A stretch of DNA of 64,000 bases. Source: Lacimicrobium alkaliphilum (GTDB taxonomy: Bacteria; Pseudomonadota; Gammaproteobacteria; Enterobacterales; Alteromonadaceae). The position numbers and the translations under genes are program-made. Below the pieces are notes generated by a model. That model was not told the DNA's origin. It saw only the letters and a list, made by a program, of their open reading frames with translations, and made no database searches. Location of the stretch: NCBI RefSeq assembly GCF_001466725.1, contig NZ_CP013650.1, positions 3,596,001 to 3,660,000 of the forward strand, in the 5' to 3' direction. This document shows positions 31,452-40,720 of this stretch, piece by piece (the stretch's first letter is position 1; every line of letters starts with the position of its first letter).

Positions 31452-32273
31452 GTGGATGCAAAAAAAGGACGCCTGACAATCGCTGGCTGTGGTCTGCACC
31501 CAGGGCATATGACACTGGAAACCCAGAGCCTTATTCAGACAGCAGAATCCGTATTACTGGTGGCTCCCAACCCCTTATCTATCCAGCATATCCGCCAGCT
31601 CAACCCACACACCGAACACCTTGGCCGCTTTTATAATATGGGTTATTCCCGGCCGGAGATTTACCGTCAGATGGCGCTGTATATTATTGCTCTCGTACAT
31701 CAGGGAAGGTCGGTTTGCGTGGTCTTCTATGGTCACCCCGGTGTGTTTGTCTCATCCACCCGCATGGCCAGCCGGGTACTGGCCGAGCAAGGCTATCCGG
31801 TGACCATGTTACCGGGGATCTCAGCCGATGCCTGTCTGTATGCCGATTTAGGGCTGGATCCTGCCGATACCGGCTGTCAGAGCTATGAATCCACCCGCTT
31901 TTTACTCACCCGCAGAGAAATCGACAGCAGCGCGGCGCTGATTTTATGGCAACTGGGGCTGACCGGCGAGCACAGCATGGATAAATTCGAACCGGGTCAG
32001 CAGGGCCTGGCGGCCTTAAGCCGGTTGCTGCAACAAAGCTACCCGGCAGAACATATGCTGTGTTTATACGAGGCCCCCACCCTGCCCGGATTTGAGCCCC
32101 GCAAGGACTGGATTGCGCTGGCCGATTTGGCAAAGGCCGATGTGAATACCATAACCACACTCTATGTGCCGGCCTGCCGCGAGCCCACCTTCGCCGAAGA
32201 GCGATTAGGATGGCTGGGCCTGACTGAGGCCGACATCAGCCACTGGGATGAGTACGAAGAGATAACGATATAA
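31452..32273 (+). CDS. Split-borosin peptide backbone alpha-N-methyltransferase (SonM-like)
   Basis: 273 residues of the tetrapyrrole-methylase fold, but the sequence pattern is that of borosin RiPP methyltransferases (fungal OphMA; discrete SonM of Shewanella oneidensis), which methylate backbone amides of a precursor peptide. Visible: SAM loop IAGCGLHPGHMTLET (10-24); the R67-x3-Y71 pair in SRPEIYRQM, matching the catalytic Arg/Tyr spacing of OphMA/SonM; VVFYGHPGVFVSS (90-102); LPGISADACLYADLGLDP; and CQSYESTRFLL. GTG start at 31452, the only in-frame start at the expected distance from the SAM loop. Followed 48 bases later by a small gene with borosin-precursor features. Other uses of the fold (cobalamin or siroheme methylation, RsmI) are disfavoured by these motifs and by the neighbour. 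Confidence 0.85.
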   Translation: MDAKKGRLTIAGCGLHPGHMTLETQSLIQTAESVLLVAPNPLSIQHIRQLNPHTEHLGRFYNMGYSRPEIYRQMALYIIALVHQGRSVCVVFYGHPGVFVSSTRMASRVLAEQGYPVTMLPGISADACLYADLGLDPADTGCQSYESTRFLLTRREIDSSAALILWQLGLTGEHSMDKFEPGQQGLAALSRLLQQSYPAEHMLCLYEAPTLPGFEPRKDWIALADLAKADVNTITTLYVPACREPTFAEERLGWLGLTEADISHWDEYEEITI

Positions 32274-32321
32274 AACGAGTTGCAATCAGGCAACCAACAA
32301 TGGCAATAAGAGGGAATAACA

Positions 32322-32597
32322 ATGGACAACTTAAGCCGTTTCTACTTACAACTGGCTACCGATGCCAATAAGCTACAGGCCTTTAATCTTAGCGAGGATA
32401 ACCGCCGAACCATGTTACAACAGGCTGGCGTTAAGGATATTGATAACATCCTTAACATGGATAAAGAAAGCCTGCGCCAGATGCTGGCTAAAAAGCTGAT
32501 AGAGCAGACTGGTGACTGGCAGGGGCTGGATAAGACCTCTGACAACGACGACAACAAAAACAATATCGGCCGTATTGGCCGCGCTGTAACCCACTGA
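32322..32597 (+). CDS. Split-borosin precursor peptide (SonA-like)
   Basis: 91 residues, GAGGG eight bases before the ATG. The N-terminal ~60 residues (LSRFYLQLATDANKLQAFN, LQQAGVKDIDNILNMDKESLRQML) are all-helical and resemble the borosin-binding domain of SonA, which has the pattern LSxFFxQLxxDA...MxxxGLT...I...D...L. A hydrophilic Asp/Asn/Lys linker follows (about 65-80), then a short C-terminal tail, NIGRIGRAVTH, that is the likely core: Ile and Val there are candidates for N-methylation. Placed directly after the methyltransferase and seven bases before the kinase gene. Function of the mature product is unknown. Confidence 0.78.
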   Translation: MDNLSRFYLQLATDANKLQAFNLSEDNRRTMLQQAGVKDIDNILNMDKESLRQMLAKKLIEQTGDWQGLDKTSDNDDNKNNIGRIGRAVTH

Positions 32598-32604
32598 GGT
32601 CTGC

Positions 32605-35600
32605 GTGTGCCGGTTATTGTGCTTTCTGGTTTTGCTCGCATCGGTATTAATGCCCGCTGCAGGCGCTCAGAGTCCGGACAATAATCCGGCACCGGGCTCA
32701 GCCTCTCAGCAATCTGTAGGTGGAAACTGGTTTGCTGAGCGTACCGAACAATTGGCCCGTAACCAGCCCGAAGATGCCCTGACCCTGGCACAGCAGGCAC
32801 TGGCGTTTTTTGCCGATAACCCCGACCCTCAGGCCCATGGCCGGGTACTGAATGCCTCGGCCTATGCGCTGTACTTTATGGGCCGTTATGGCGAGTCCAT
32901 GCAGCATGCCCGTGACGCTGAGCTGCTGGCCGAACAACATCAATTATCTGAAGTCCGTGCCCGAGGGCTAATGTTACAGGGCAATGTATTACAGAGTATC
33001 GGCGAATACCCCCGCGCTATTACTAAGTACCAGCAGGCTGCAGGATATTACCGTGAGGCCGGTAATCAGCTGTATGAAGGCTATTGTTATAATAATATGG
33101 CCAATACTTATAAGAATGCAGGTCAGTTGCAAACCGCTCTGGAGTATTATCAGCAATATCGCCTGCTTTCAGCCGAACAAGACAATCTGGCCAGCGCAGA
33201 AAAAGGCACCGGAGAGGTGTTCCTCGAACTGGGTGATGTCGAGAAAGCCACCCGTTATTTTAAAAATGCACTGACCCTTTACCGCGAGGATCGGGATAAC
33301 CTCGGAGTGGCAATGGCCAGTAATGCACTGGGAGAAGCGCTGCTTGCCAAAGAGGATATTACCGGGGCCATCGCTTTGTTTGACAGGGCTATTGAACTGT
33401 CGGTTCAGAATAACCTTCAGTACACTTTATTCAGTTCTCTTGTTCTGAAGTCTTCCGCCTTAAGCAGACAGGGCGAGATGGAGCAGGCTCTGGAATTGCT
33501 TTTACAGGCCCGTCAAACCGCACAGGATATGGGCAGCAAAGCAAACCTAAGCAAAGTCGAATACCACCTGGCTGATATCTACGAAAAAAATAACCAGTTA
33601 CAACCTGCCATAAATGCGCTTAAATCGGCACAACAACTACAGCAAGAATATTTAAGTGCGCGCAGCGCCACCCAGCTCAGCGTGATGCAGGCGCTGTTTG
33701 ACAGCGAAACCAAAGCCGCGCAGATAGAGCAACTGGAGCAGCAAAATCAGCTGTTACAGCTGGAGCAGAAGGTCAGCCATCAGAATACCCAGAATGCCCG
33801 GCTGATGGCGGCCATGTTATTTGGCGCTCTGGGGCTGATTACTCTGTGGGCGGTACATATTTTTCGTGAGCGGCAACGCTTAAGTCGTCTCGCTGAAGAG
33901 CTAAAACAAGCACGGCAGCAGGCCGAATCGGCGGCTCAGACCAAGGCCGCTTTTCTGGCCAATATGAGCCATGAGATCCGCACCCCCATTAATGCAGTAA
34001 TGGGTCTGAGCCGACTGGCTCTGGATACTGGCTCTGTGCAGGAGAAAAAAGATCACCTGAATAAAATACTGGATGCTGGCAATACCCTGCTGAGACTGGT
34101 GGACGATATTCTCGATTTCTCCCGTATTGAAGCGGGAAAACTGCATATTGACCACATTGCTATGGAACCAAAAAGGGTCCTGCAGTCGGCGATAAATATG
34201 AATGCGGTGCAGGCCCACGATAAGGGCTTGTCCCTGATTAACGACATCGATACCGCCATGCCAGCGAGGATGATGGGGGATCCATGGCGAACCCAGCAGA
34301 TACTGGTGAACCTGATCAGCAATGCAGTGAAATTTACCAGCCAGGGCCACATCACGGTTTCCGCTCGCAAAAGCAATCAATCAGGCGATTCCCGCCCTAT
34401 GGTACTGTTCAGTGTTTCTGATACCGGCATTGGTATGAGTAAAGAGCAACAACAAAGACTGTTTCAGTCTTTTACTCAGGGCGATGATTCCATCACCCGA
34501 CAATACGGCGGTACCGGACTGGGACTGGCAATCAGCAAACAACTCTGCGAATTAATGGGTGGAGAGATATGGGTTCACAGTGAAGTCGGCAAAGGCTCTA
34601 CCTTCAGCTTTACTTTGCCCCTGAATCAGCCATTGGATGACTCCGCCACAGCTCCCCAGCCTGAGCGCGCTATTACACCGGCCCCCCCGGATTTTAGCGG
34701 CTATGCACTGTTACTGGTGGACGATAACAGTATCAACTGTGAAGTCGCCAAAGGCATGTTGAGTAAAACCGGTATTGTGGTGGACGTGGCCACCAACGGC
34801 TTACAGGCATTAGAAAAGCTGCAACAACAGCCCTATGATCTGATCCTGATGGATATCCAGATGCCAGGCTTAGATGGCCTCAGCGCTACACAGCGTATCC
34901 GCGGCGAATTAAAACTGGAAACCCCTGTTATCGCCATGACCGCCCATGCCATGGCATCAGACAAAAACAAGAGCCTGCAGGCAGGCATGGACGATCATCT
35001 GGCCAAGCCCATTGAGCCGGCTGAGCTGTATGCTGTGATGCAACGACACCTGCCAGCACAGACTTCCAACAGAGATAACCCTCTTCTTACTGAACATCCG
35101 AACCAGCAGGAGCTCACGGCATCAGGCACCGATGTGCAATCAGATGAGATGCTTCTGGCAATACTGGAAGATATAAAGGTACTGAATACCGAAAAAGCGT
35201 TGCAAAGACTGGCCGGCAATACGGCCTTATATATAAAACTTATCCGCTCTTTCTGTCGCGATCAGCGCCATACTTCCGCCAGAATAAAAAGGATGCTGGC
35301 AGGGGATGATCAGAAGGGACTGTTTCGTGCTATTCACTCACTGAAATCCAGTTTTGCCTATATTGGCGCTTTTGAACAATCCCAGTCATGTATGGTCCTC
35401 GAAGACAAGCTGCAGCAGCAACAACATTGTGGTGATAGCATTGCTACACTTTGCCGGCAACTGGATGCCTTACTTGAGGCGCTCGGACCTTTTTGCTCTG
35501 AAACGGGCAGCCAAAAGGGGCGATTAAAGCAGGCGGATCTGAGCAACGAGTTAGTGGCAATTATCCCCATGCTGGAACAATCGGATCTCAGCGCACAAGA

Positions 35601-35796
35601 GCGCTTAGCTGCGCTGCAAACAGATTTCGATGACAGCACATTAACGGAACAGTTTGATCAGTTGATGCGGTTCACCCATGAGGTGGAGTTCGAGAAGGCA
35701 GCCAGATTGGCACGCAGAATTCTGTCCCGATTACAGCCCGGTGAACAAACGGCCGATAACCAGGCTGACAACAACCATAACGATAAGCCCCAATGA
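32605..35796 (+). CDS. TPR hybrid sensor histidine kinase with REC and Hpt domains
   Basis: 1063 residues. Signal peptide (1-21), periplasmic TPR repeats at about 40-350, coiled coil, one membrane span at about 399-420, a second short coiled coil, HisKA with phospho-His H456 (NMSHEIRTP), HATPase with N (NLISNAVKF), G1 (DTGIGMS) and G2 (GGTGLGLA) boxes at about 557-672, receiver at about 700-815 (D706/D707, phospho-acceptor D750, K801), and an Hpt-like domain with H911 (AIHSLKSSF). A complete phosphorelay therefore sits in one protein. GTG start at 32605, seven bases after the borosin precursor; its stop overlaps the next gene as ATGA. The TPR sensor could bind a protein or peptide ligand; that the ligand is the neighbouring borosin is inference only. 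Confidence 0.9.
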   Translation: MCRLLCFLVLLASVLMPAAGAQSPDNNPAPGSASQQSVGGNWFAERTEQLARNQPEDALTLAQQALAFFADNPDPQAHGRVLNASAYALYFMGRYGESMQHARDAELLAEQHQLSEVRARGLMLQGNVLQSIGEYPRAITKYQQAAGYYREAGNQLYEGYCYNNMANTYKNAGQLQTALEYYQQYRLLSAEQDNLASAEKGTGEVFLELGDVEKATRYFKNALTLYREDRDNLGVAMASNALGEALLAKEDITGAIALFDRAIELSVQNNLQYTLFSSLVLKSSALSRQGEMEQALELLLQARQTAQDMGSKANLSKVEYHLADIYEKNNQLQPAINALKSAQQLQQEYLSARSATQLSVMQALFDSETKAAQIEQLEQQNQLLQLEQKVSHQNTQNARLMAAMLFGALGLITLWAVHIFRERQRLSRLAEELKQARQQAESAAQTKAAFLANMSHEIRTPINAVMGLSRLALDTGSVQEKKDHLNKILDAGNTLLRLVDDILDFSRIEAGKLHIDHIAMEPKRVLQSAINMNAVQAHDKGLSLINDIDTAMPARMMGDPWRTQQILVNLISNAVKFTSQGHITVSARKSNQSGDSRPMVLFSVSDTGIGMSKEQQQRLFQSFTQGDDSITRQYGGTGLGLAISKQLCELMGGEIWVHSEVGKGSTFSFTLPLNQPLDDSATAPQPERAITPAPPDFSGYALLLVDDNSINCEVAKGMLSKTGIVVDVATNGLQALEKLQQQPYDLILMDIQMPGLDGLSATQRIRGELKLETPVIAMTAHAMASDKNKSLQAGMDDHLAKPIEPAELYAVMQRHLPAQTSNRDNPLLTEHPNQQELTASGTDVQSDEMLLAILEDIKVLNTEKALQRLAGNTALYIKLIRSFCRDQRHTSARIKRMLAGDDQKGLFRAIHSLKSSFAYIGAFEQSQSCMVLEDKLQQQQHCGDSIATLCRQLDALLEALGPFCSETGSQKGRLKQADLSNELVAIIPMLEQSDLSAQERLAALQTDFDDSTLTEQFDQLMRFTHEVEFEKAARLARRILSRLQPGEQTADNQADNNHNDKPQ

Positions 35797-36734
35797 GCGA
35801 GCGTCAGCAAATACTGATTATTGATGATGAGACAGATAATCTGCGGATCTTAAGTGATATTCTCAGAGAGCAGGCGGATATTATTCTGGCCAAAAGTGGT
35901 CAGCAGGGGATCCGTAAGGCAGCAGAGCTGAAACCGGACCTGATTCTGCTGGATGTGGTGATGCAGGGCATGGACGGCTTTGAAGTCATGACCACTCTGA
36001 AACATAACGCCGAAACCAGTGATATTCCGGTCATCTTTATTACCTCACTAGGTGAAACCCATCACGAAGAAAAAGGTTTCAGGCTCGGTGCCTGTGACTA
36101 TATCCAGAAGCCATTTCATACCACTATTGTACTGGCGCGCACCAAATTACACCTTGAGTTGCGTCGTCAACGCACCATGCTGGAACAACTGGCTAATATT
36201 GATCCACTGACCGGTATCGCCAACCGCCGGCGCTACGAAGAAGTGCTGAAACGTGAATGGCGTGTCGCCATGCGTAAACAGAGCCCTGTTTCGCTGATCC
36301 TGGTGGATATCGATAATTTTAAGCACTACAACGATCATTTTGGCCACGCCGCTGGCGACAAAGTGTTGAAAAAAGTCGCCTGCGCCTTCAGAGACCGCTT
36401 ACAACGGCCGAGGGATCTGGTGGCCCGTTTTGGTGGCGAGGAGTTTATTATTCTGTTACCGGATAATGATCGCCAGGGCTGTATAGAGGTGATGGAACGT
36501 TGCCGGCAGGCGATTGAACAGATGCCACTGGATGATCTTAATAATCCGGATATTCGTCATATTACCGTCAGCATTGGCGGCTACACCTGTCGTCCGGATA
36601 CCGATAGCAAGCCCCAGGAAGCGATAAAAATGGCCGATGACATGTTGTATATGGCTAAGCATCAGGGAAAAAACCGCATCCTCTGGTTTTGTGATAGTGA
36701 AGGTATCAGTGAAAGCCCTCCGGCCACTTTATAG
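35793..36734 (+). CDS. Response regulator with diguanylate cyclase (REC-GGDEF)
   Basis: 313 residues. Receiver at about 5-120 with acidic pair D11/D12, phospho-acceptor D54 and K106 region (IQKPF); GGDEF domain at about 133-300 with intact GGEEF (214-218) and the RxxD inhibitory site RPRD (205-208) five residues before it, so it should make c-di-GMP and be product-inhibited. Overlaps the hybrid kinase by four bases (ATGA), making it the probable output of that phosphorelay. Confidence 0.93.
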   Translation: MSERQQILIIDDETDNLRILSDILREQADIILAKSGQQGIRKAAELKPDLILLDVVMQGMDGFEVMTTLKHNAETSDIPVIFITSLGETHHEEKGFRLGACDYIQKPFHTTIVLARTKLHLELRRQRTMLEQLANIDPLTGIANRRRYEEVLKREWRVAMRKQSPVSLILVDIDNFKHYNDHFGHAAGDKVLKKVACAFRDRLQRPRDLVARFGGEEFIILLPDNDRQGCIEVMERCRQAIEQMPLDDLNNPDIRHITVSIGGYTCRPDTDSKPQEAIKMADDMLYMAKHQGKNRILWFCDSEGISESPPATL

Positions 36735-36736
36735 GC

Positions 36737-37492
36737 TCAACGTGTCTGGGGTAAAGGCGTGCTGGCCTTTGCCAGAATAATTTCAACGGCGCCGGTATCC
36801 AATAAGGTGGTGATGGCCTGGTTTAATGGTCCGAGCAATTCATGCCAGTTTCTGTGCAATTGAATATGCAATGTGGCTCTGTCGTGTACTGGGCCCTTTT
36901 CCACCGCACCGGGGTAACGAGCCAGCCAGTAATCCAGTGCTCTTTCATTCACAATCGCCACATCAGCTCTGCCAAGAGCGATAAAGTCCAGCACTGCCTG
37001 CTCATTTTTTAAATCGATGCGTTCGGAAAAGTTTTCTGAGCCAATATAGCCATAGCCTCTTACCAGAGCGACCCGCTTATCCCGTAAAACGGCTAAATCA
37101 TCAATGCTGAATGTCTTTTTGGGAGGAAAGACAAACATATCCTGAGTATAAAAAAGCGGATAACTGAACAACTGCATCTGTTGTTGTTGCGGCTCCTTAT
37201 ACCATGCAGGATTCACGCAACAGGCCATGGCAATTTTGCCCTGCTCGAACATGCGTTGGTTTCGGCTTGCAGGCATCGGCACAAATCGATAGCGGATCCC
37301 GGCCTCCTCCAGCACTGCCTTAAACAAGTCTATGTAGATGCCGCGGTACTCACCTTTTTCTTTATACGCCAGAGGTGGTTTATCGTTGTCATAAATGGGC
37401 AAAATTAAAGGCTCATTGGTATCCGTTTGTGCCTGTAGTGCCATCACCGGCAACATCAATAATAATATCAGCCTGTTGAATGGAATCTTCAT
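36737..37492 (-). CDS. Periplasmic amino-acid-type substrate-binding protein (SBP_bac_3-like)
   Basis: 251 residues from the ATG at 37492, preceded by AAGGG; a longer frame upstream has no signal peptide, whereas this start gives KIPFNRLILLLMLPVMALQA as signal. The mature part follows the family 3 solute-binding pattern (PLAYKEKGEYRGIYIDLFKAVLEEAGI, RVALVRGYGY, ADVAIVNERALDYWL; described here by their key pieces GxYRGIYIDL and ADVAIVNE). No ABC permease genes nearby, so it may act as a sensory or orphan binding protein. Convergent with the REC-GGDEF gene, two bases apart. Confidence 0.8.
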   Translation of the reverse strand: MKIPFNRLILLLMLPVMALQAQTDTNEPLILPIYDNDKPPLAYKEKGEYRGIYIDLFKAVLEEAGIRYRFVPMPASRNQRMFEQGKIAMACCVNPAWYKEPQQQQMQLFSYPLFYTQDMFVFPPKKTFSIDDLAVLRDKRVALVRGYGYIGSENFSERIDLKNEQAVLDFIALGRADVAIVNERALDYWLARYPGAVEKGPVHDRATLHIQLHRNWHELLGPLNQAITTLLDTGAVEIILAKASTPLPQTR

Positions 37493-37711
37493 CCTTTTCC
37501 CTTTATTGCCCCTGTTCGAAATGCTTTGCTCAGAAATCCGGGCACCGGACAACTGAGGCAGAAAACCTGCCCAATTATCATACCAGCCGATGGCCAATAA
37601 CAGCTACAAATTGTACTCATCGCACAGGCAGGAGTCCTGTCGTGCCTTGCATAGACTTATCGGCGTGAGCTATGAGAGCATACTCTTCTATAACATCAAC
37701 CGCGGATAAGC

Positions 37712-39709
37712 ATGCGACGTTTTCTGTTGATCAGTATTATGGCCGGTTTTTTCACTGCACCTCAGGCCAACGAACTTGAACGTATCACTGTTACGGCTCA
37801 ACGCCAGAGTCTGAGTATGGCAGAAAACCCTCTGAGTATCGCCATGGTCGGGGCACAAGAGCTGGATCTGATGAATGCGGTACATATTAATCAGGCATTG
37901 GATCGTGTACAGGGAACCTGGATCAGCCGCGGTAATGGTCAGGAGCATCTGACCGCCATACGCTCGCCGGTACTCACCGGCGCCGGCGGCTGCGGCGCTT
38001 TTCTTATCGCTGAAGACGGTATTCCGACACGGGCCAGTGGCTTCTGCAATGCAAACCAGCTGTTTGAGATCAACTCCGAACAGGCAGGAAGCATTGAGGT
38101 CATAAGAGGGCCGGGCAGCAGCTGGTATGGCAGTAACGCTGTGCACGGCATTATCAACGTTATCTCGCCGATGCCTGCAGAAACTGACCATCAACTTAGC
38201 CTTGAGGCGGGCCCGGACAGCTTTCTGCGCGGTAAATTCCGGCTCAGTTCAGATAACCTGCTGGTGTATGGCAATGCCAGCCATGATGGCGGATATCAGC
38301 AGGATTCCGGCTATGAGCAGCAAAAACTCAACCTTGTTCATACCAGTCATTTACAAAGCTGGGACGTCATTACCCGCATGGCGCTCAGCAATCTGAACCA
38401 GAACACTGCAGGCTATGTGCAGGGCAAAAATGCCTATAAAGACGACAGCCTGCGGCGCACTAATCCGAATCCCGAAGCCTATCGCAATGCAAAATCAGCA
38501 CGGCTGCACAGCCAGTTCAGCCAGCAGTGGGGGCAACACCGGCTGAGCCTGACGCCTTATTTCCGGTTTCAGGACATGGATTTTCTGCAACATTATCTGC
38601 CATGGCAGGCCATTGAAGAAAACAACCAGATTGGCGCCGGTGTGCAAACCTTGTACGCATGGGAGCAACAGGATTGGCGCTTCCAGGCCGGTCTGGATGC
38701 GGAGTGGACCCGGGGAGAACTGACCGAAACGCAGCCTGAGCCATTTTCGCCAGCTATTCCACAGGGCAAACATTATGACTATCAGGTACTGGCCCGCAAT
38801 CTGTCACCTTTTATGAACCTGCGCTGGCAGGCGAGCACGAATCTGAGCCTGTCGGCCGGGCTTCGCTATGACTGGCAGCAATACGACTACCAGACCCGTT
38901 TGCCGGCCGGTTCTGCCTGCGCAGATGAAGTGAGTCTTTGCCGCTTTATTCGCCCGGCTAATAGCAAGGTCAGTTATCCTCACTGGTCACCCTCATTGGG
39001 TATGGTTTATCAGCTGTCACCTACGCAGCAGCTCTATTCTCAGGTCAGTCTGGGGTACCGGGCTCCCCAGGCCACTGAACTGTTCAGACTGCAACAGGGG
39101 CAGACACTGGCACAGCTGGATGCCGAGCAACTAAGCAGTATAGAACTGGGGTGGCGCGGAGATTATCAGAACTGGTTTTACGATCTGACTCTGTATCAGA
39201 TGTACAAACGCAATTTTATTTTCCAGGATACCGAGAGGCGCAATGTCAGCAATGGTGAAACCCGCCACAAAGGCATAGAGCTGGCGCTGAGATACCAGTT
39301 TAACCCTCAATGGTCATGGCAGTTCAGCGGCAGCTGGGCCAGCCACCGCTACGCCAATAGCCTTTCTCTGACCAGTACAGATATTAAAGGTAATGACATC
39401 GACACTGCCCCAACTGTCATGCTTAACAGCCGCCTGCGCTGGCAACCTTCACAAAATACAGACCTGGAACTGGAATGGGTGAAGATGGGCCGTTATTATC
39501 TGGATCCACAAAACAGCGCTGAATATTCCGGTCATGATCTGGTGCATCTGCGCGCCAGTCAGCTCGTTGATGACTGGAAAATCAGTGCCAGTTTACTCAA
39601 TATACTGGATACAGATTATGCAGAACGGGCGGATCTTGGCTTTGGCCAGTATCGCTACTTTGTCGGCCACCCCCGCTCCCTGTACATCACGTTAAGCCGT
39701 CAGTGGTGA
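37712..39709 (+). CDS. TonB-dependent outer-membrane receptor
   Basis: 665 residues. Signal peptide (about 1-19), TonB box ERITVTAQ directly after it, plug domain at about 40-155 containing a Cys pair (GAGGCGAFLIAEDG and SGFCN) and VIRGPGSSWYGSNAVHGIINVISP at its end, then a 22-strand-type barrel with aromatic C-terminus (SLYITLSRQW). Substrate unknown; the disulfide loop in the plug is the most notable feature. No clear Fur box was seen upstream. An imperfect palindrome near 37621-37644 (GCAC...GTGC with AGGAGTCCT centre) may be an operator. Confidence 0.9.
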   Translation: MRRFLLISIMAGFFTAPQANELERITVTAQRQSLSMAENPLSIAMVGAQELDLMNAVHINQALDRVQGTWISRGNGQEHLTAIRSPVLTGAGGCGAFLIAEDGIPTRASGFCNANQLFEINSEQAGSIEVIRGPGSSWYGSNAVHGIINVISPMPAETDHQLSLEAGPDSFLRGKFRLSSDNLLVYGNASHDGGYQQDSGYEQQKLNLVHTSHLQSWDVITRMALSNLNQNTAGYVQGKNAYKDDSLRRTNPNPEAYRNAKSARLHSQFSQQWGQHRLSLTPYFRFQDMDFLQHYLPWQAIEENNQIGAGVQTLYAWEQQDWRFQAGLDAEWTRGELTETQPEPFSPAIPQGKHYDYQVLARNLSPFMNLRWQASTNLSLSAGLRYDWQQYDYQTRLPAGSACADEVSLCRFIRPANSKVSYPHWSPSLGMVYQLSPTQQLYSQVSLGYRAPQATELFRLQQGQTLAQLDAEQLSSIELGWRGDYQNWFYDLTLYQMYKRNFIFQDTERRNVSNGETRHKGIELALRYQFNPQWSWQFSGSWASHRYANSLSLTSTDIKGNDIDTAPTVMLNSRLRWQPSQNTDLELEWVKMGRYYLDPQNSAEYSGHDLVHLRASQLVDDWKISASLLNILDTDYAERADLGFGQYRYFVGHPRSLYITLSRQW

Positions 39710-39720
39710 TAGTCAATTAT

Positions 39721-40707
39721 TTAAGCGGGTTGGTCCAGTTGATCAAGACAAAGGCTGTTGCGCCCTGATGCCTTAGCCTGATACATGGCTTTGTCAGCGC
39801 GGCCCAGCCACTCAAAGCCTGTTTCATTGCCCTGATATTCTGCCACCCCTAATGAAATGGTAACGTTTTTGTGACTGATTTGTGCACCGGCAATTTCTTT
39901 GCGTAACTCTTCGGCCAGTTTGGCTGCTTCATTCAGTTTGGTATTGATGGCCATAATCACAAACTCTTCTCCACCAAACCTGAATACCTTGTCCGTGCGA
40001 CGGATCCTTCGACGGATAATACTGGTCACTTCGATCAGGATCTTATCGCCTTCTTCATGACCATATTCATCGTTAAAAGCTTTAAAGTTATCCAGATCAA
40101 GCAGGATCAGGGACATCGACACTGGCACCCGGCGATACTGAGCCACCGCTTCAAGCAGGCACTCTTCCAGGGCCCGGCGGTTTCCGGCACCGGTCAGGGC
40201 GTCAGTGGTTGCCAGTTGAATCAGTTGTTGCTGCTGTTGGCGCATTCTCAGGGCAAATACAAAGGTGAAACCCACAGTGGCGCTGATGGTCAGATAAAAG
40301 CTGGCCAGGCGCACCAGATCTATCTCCGCGAAGACCATGGGAAATATCACCAGCAGTGTTACCACCACATAACCCAATGCCAGCCAGGGACGTAACAAAA
40401 AGAAAACCGCCAGAACGGCGGGATAAGCCCAGAAAACCTGTTCGCTGCCGCGCAACTCCACGGTGCCGAGCAGTGCCAGGGCAGACACCAATGCCAGCAC
40501 ATGGCTCATCAGGTTGGTCTTTCGTCTGACTCTGACGAAGAAAAAGATGGTCAGCATTGCCACCACGGCAAAGGCATCCAGCAGGGCGATAAGCCAGTCT
40601 CCCTGCAACAGACGCATTACCATAAAAGGGCTGATACTCAATGCCCCAAGCAGGCTGATGGTCATCACCACCCACTCCTCTGCCGTGCGAATCTGCTGCT
40701 GCATCAA
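39721..40707 (-). CDS. Membrane diguanylate cyclase (GGDEF)
   Basis: 328 residues: five or six membrane spans in residues 12-155 (a 5TM/7TM-like unclassified sensor), then a GGDEF domain at about 165-322 with intact GGEEF and an RxxD inhibitory site (RRTD) five residues before it. Thirteen bases after the GGDEF-EAL gene and on the same strand, so probably co-transcribed with it. Confidence 0.93.
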   Translation of the reverse strand: MMQQQIRTAEEWVVMTISLLGALSISPFMVMRLLQGDWLIALLDAFAVVAMLTIFFFVRVRRKTNLMSHVLALVSALALLGTVELRGSEQVFWAYPAVLAVFFLLRPWLALGYVVVTLLVIFPMVFAEIDLVRLASFYLTISATVGFTFVFALRMRQQQQQLIQLATTDALTGAGNRRALEECLLEAVAQYRRVPVSMSLILLDLDNFKAFNDEYGHEEGDKILIEVTSIIRRRIRRTDKVFRFGGEEFVIMAINTKLNEAAKLAEELRKEIAGAQISHKNVTISLGVAEYQGNETGFEWLGRADKAMYQAKASGRNSLCLDQLDQPA

Positions 40708-40720
40708 ATATTCCTTGTCA

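Noticed and set aside
31294-31476. 60-residue plus-strand frame before the borosin methyltransferase
   Set aside because: Starts with TTG, reads through the perfect terminator stem and overlaps the methyltransferase start in another frame; no ribosome site.
31452-32273. Cobalamin, siroheme or RsmI-type role for the tetrapyrrole-methylase-fold protein
   Set aside because: No corrin or siroheme genes nearby, an RsmI already occurs at 20923-21780, and the motifs and neighbour match split borosins.
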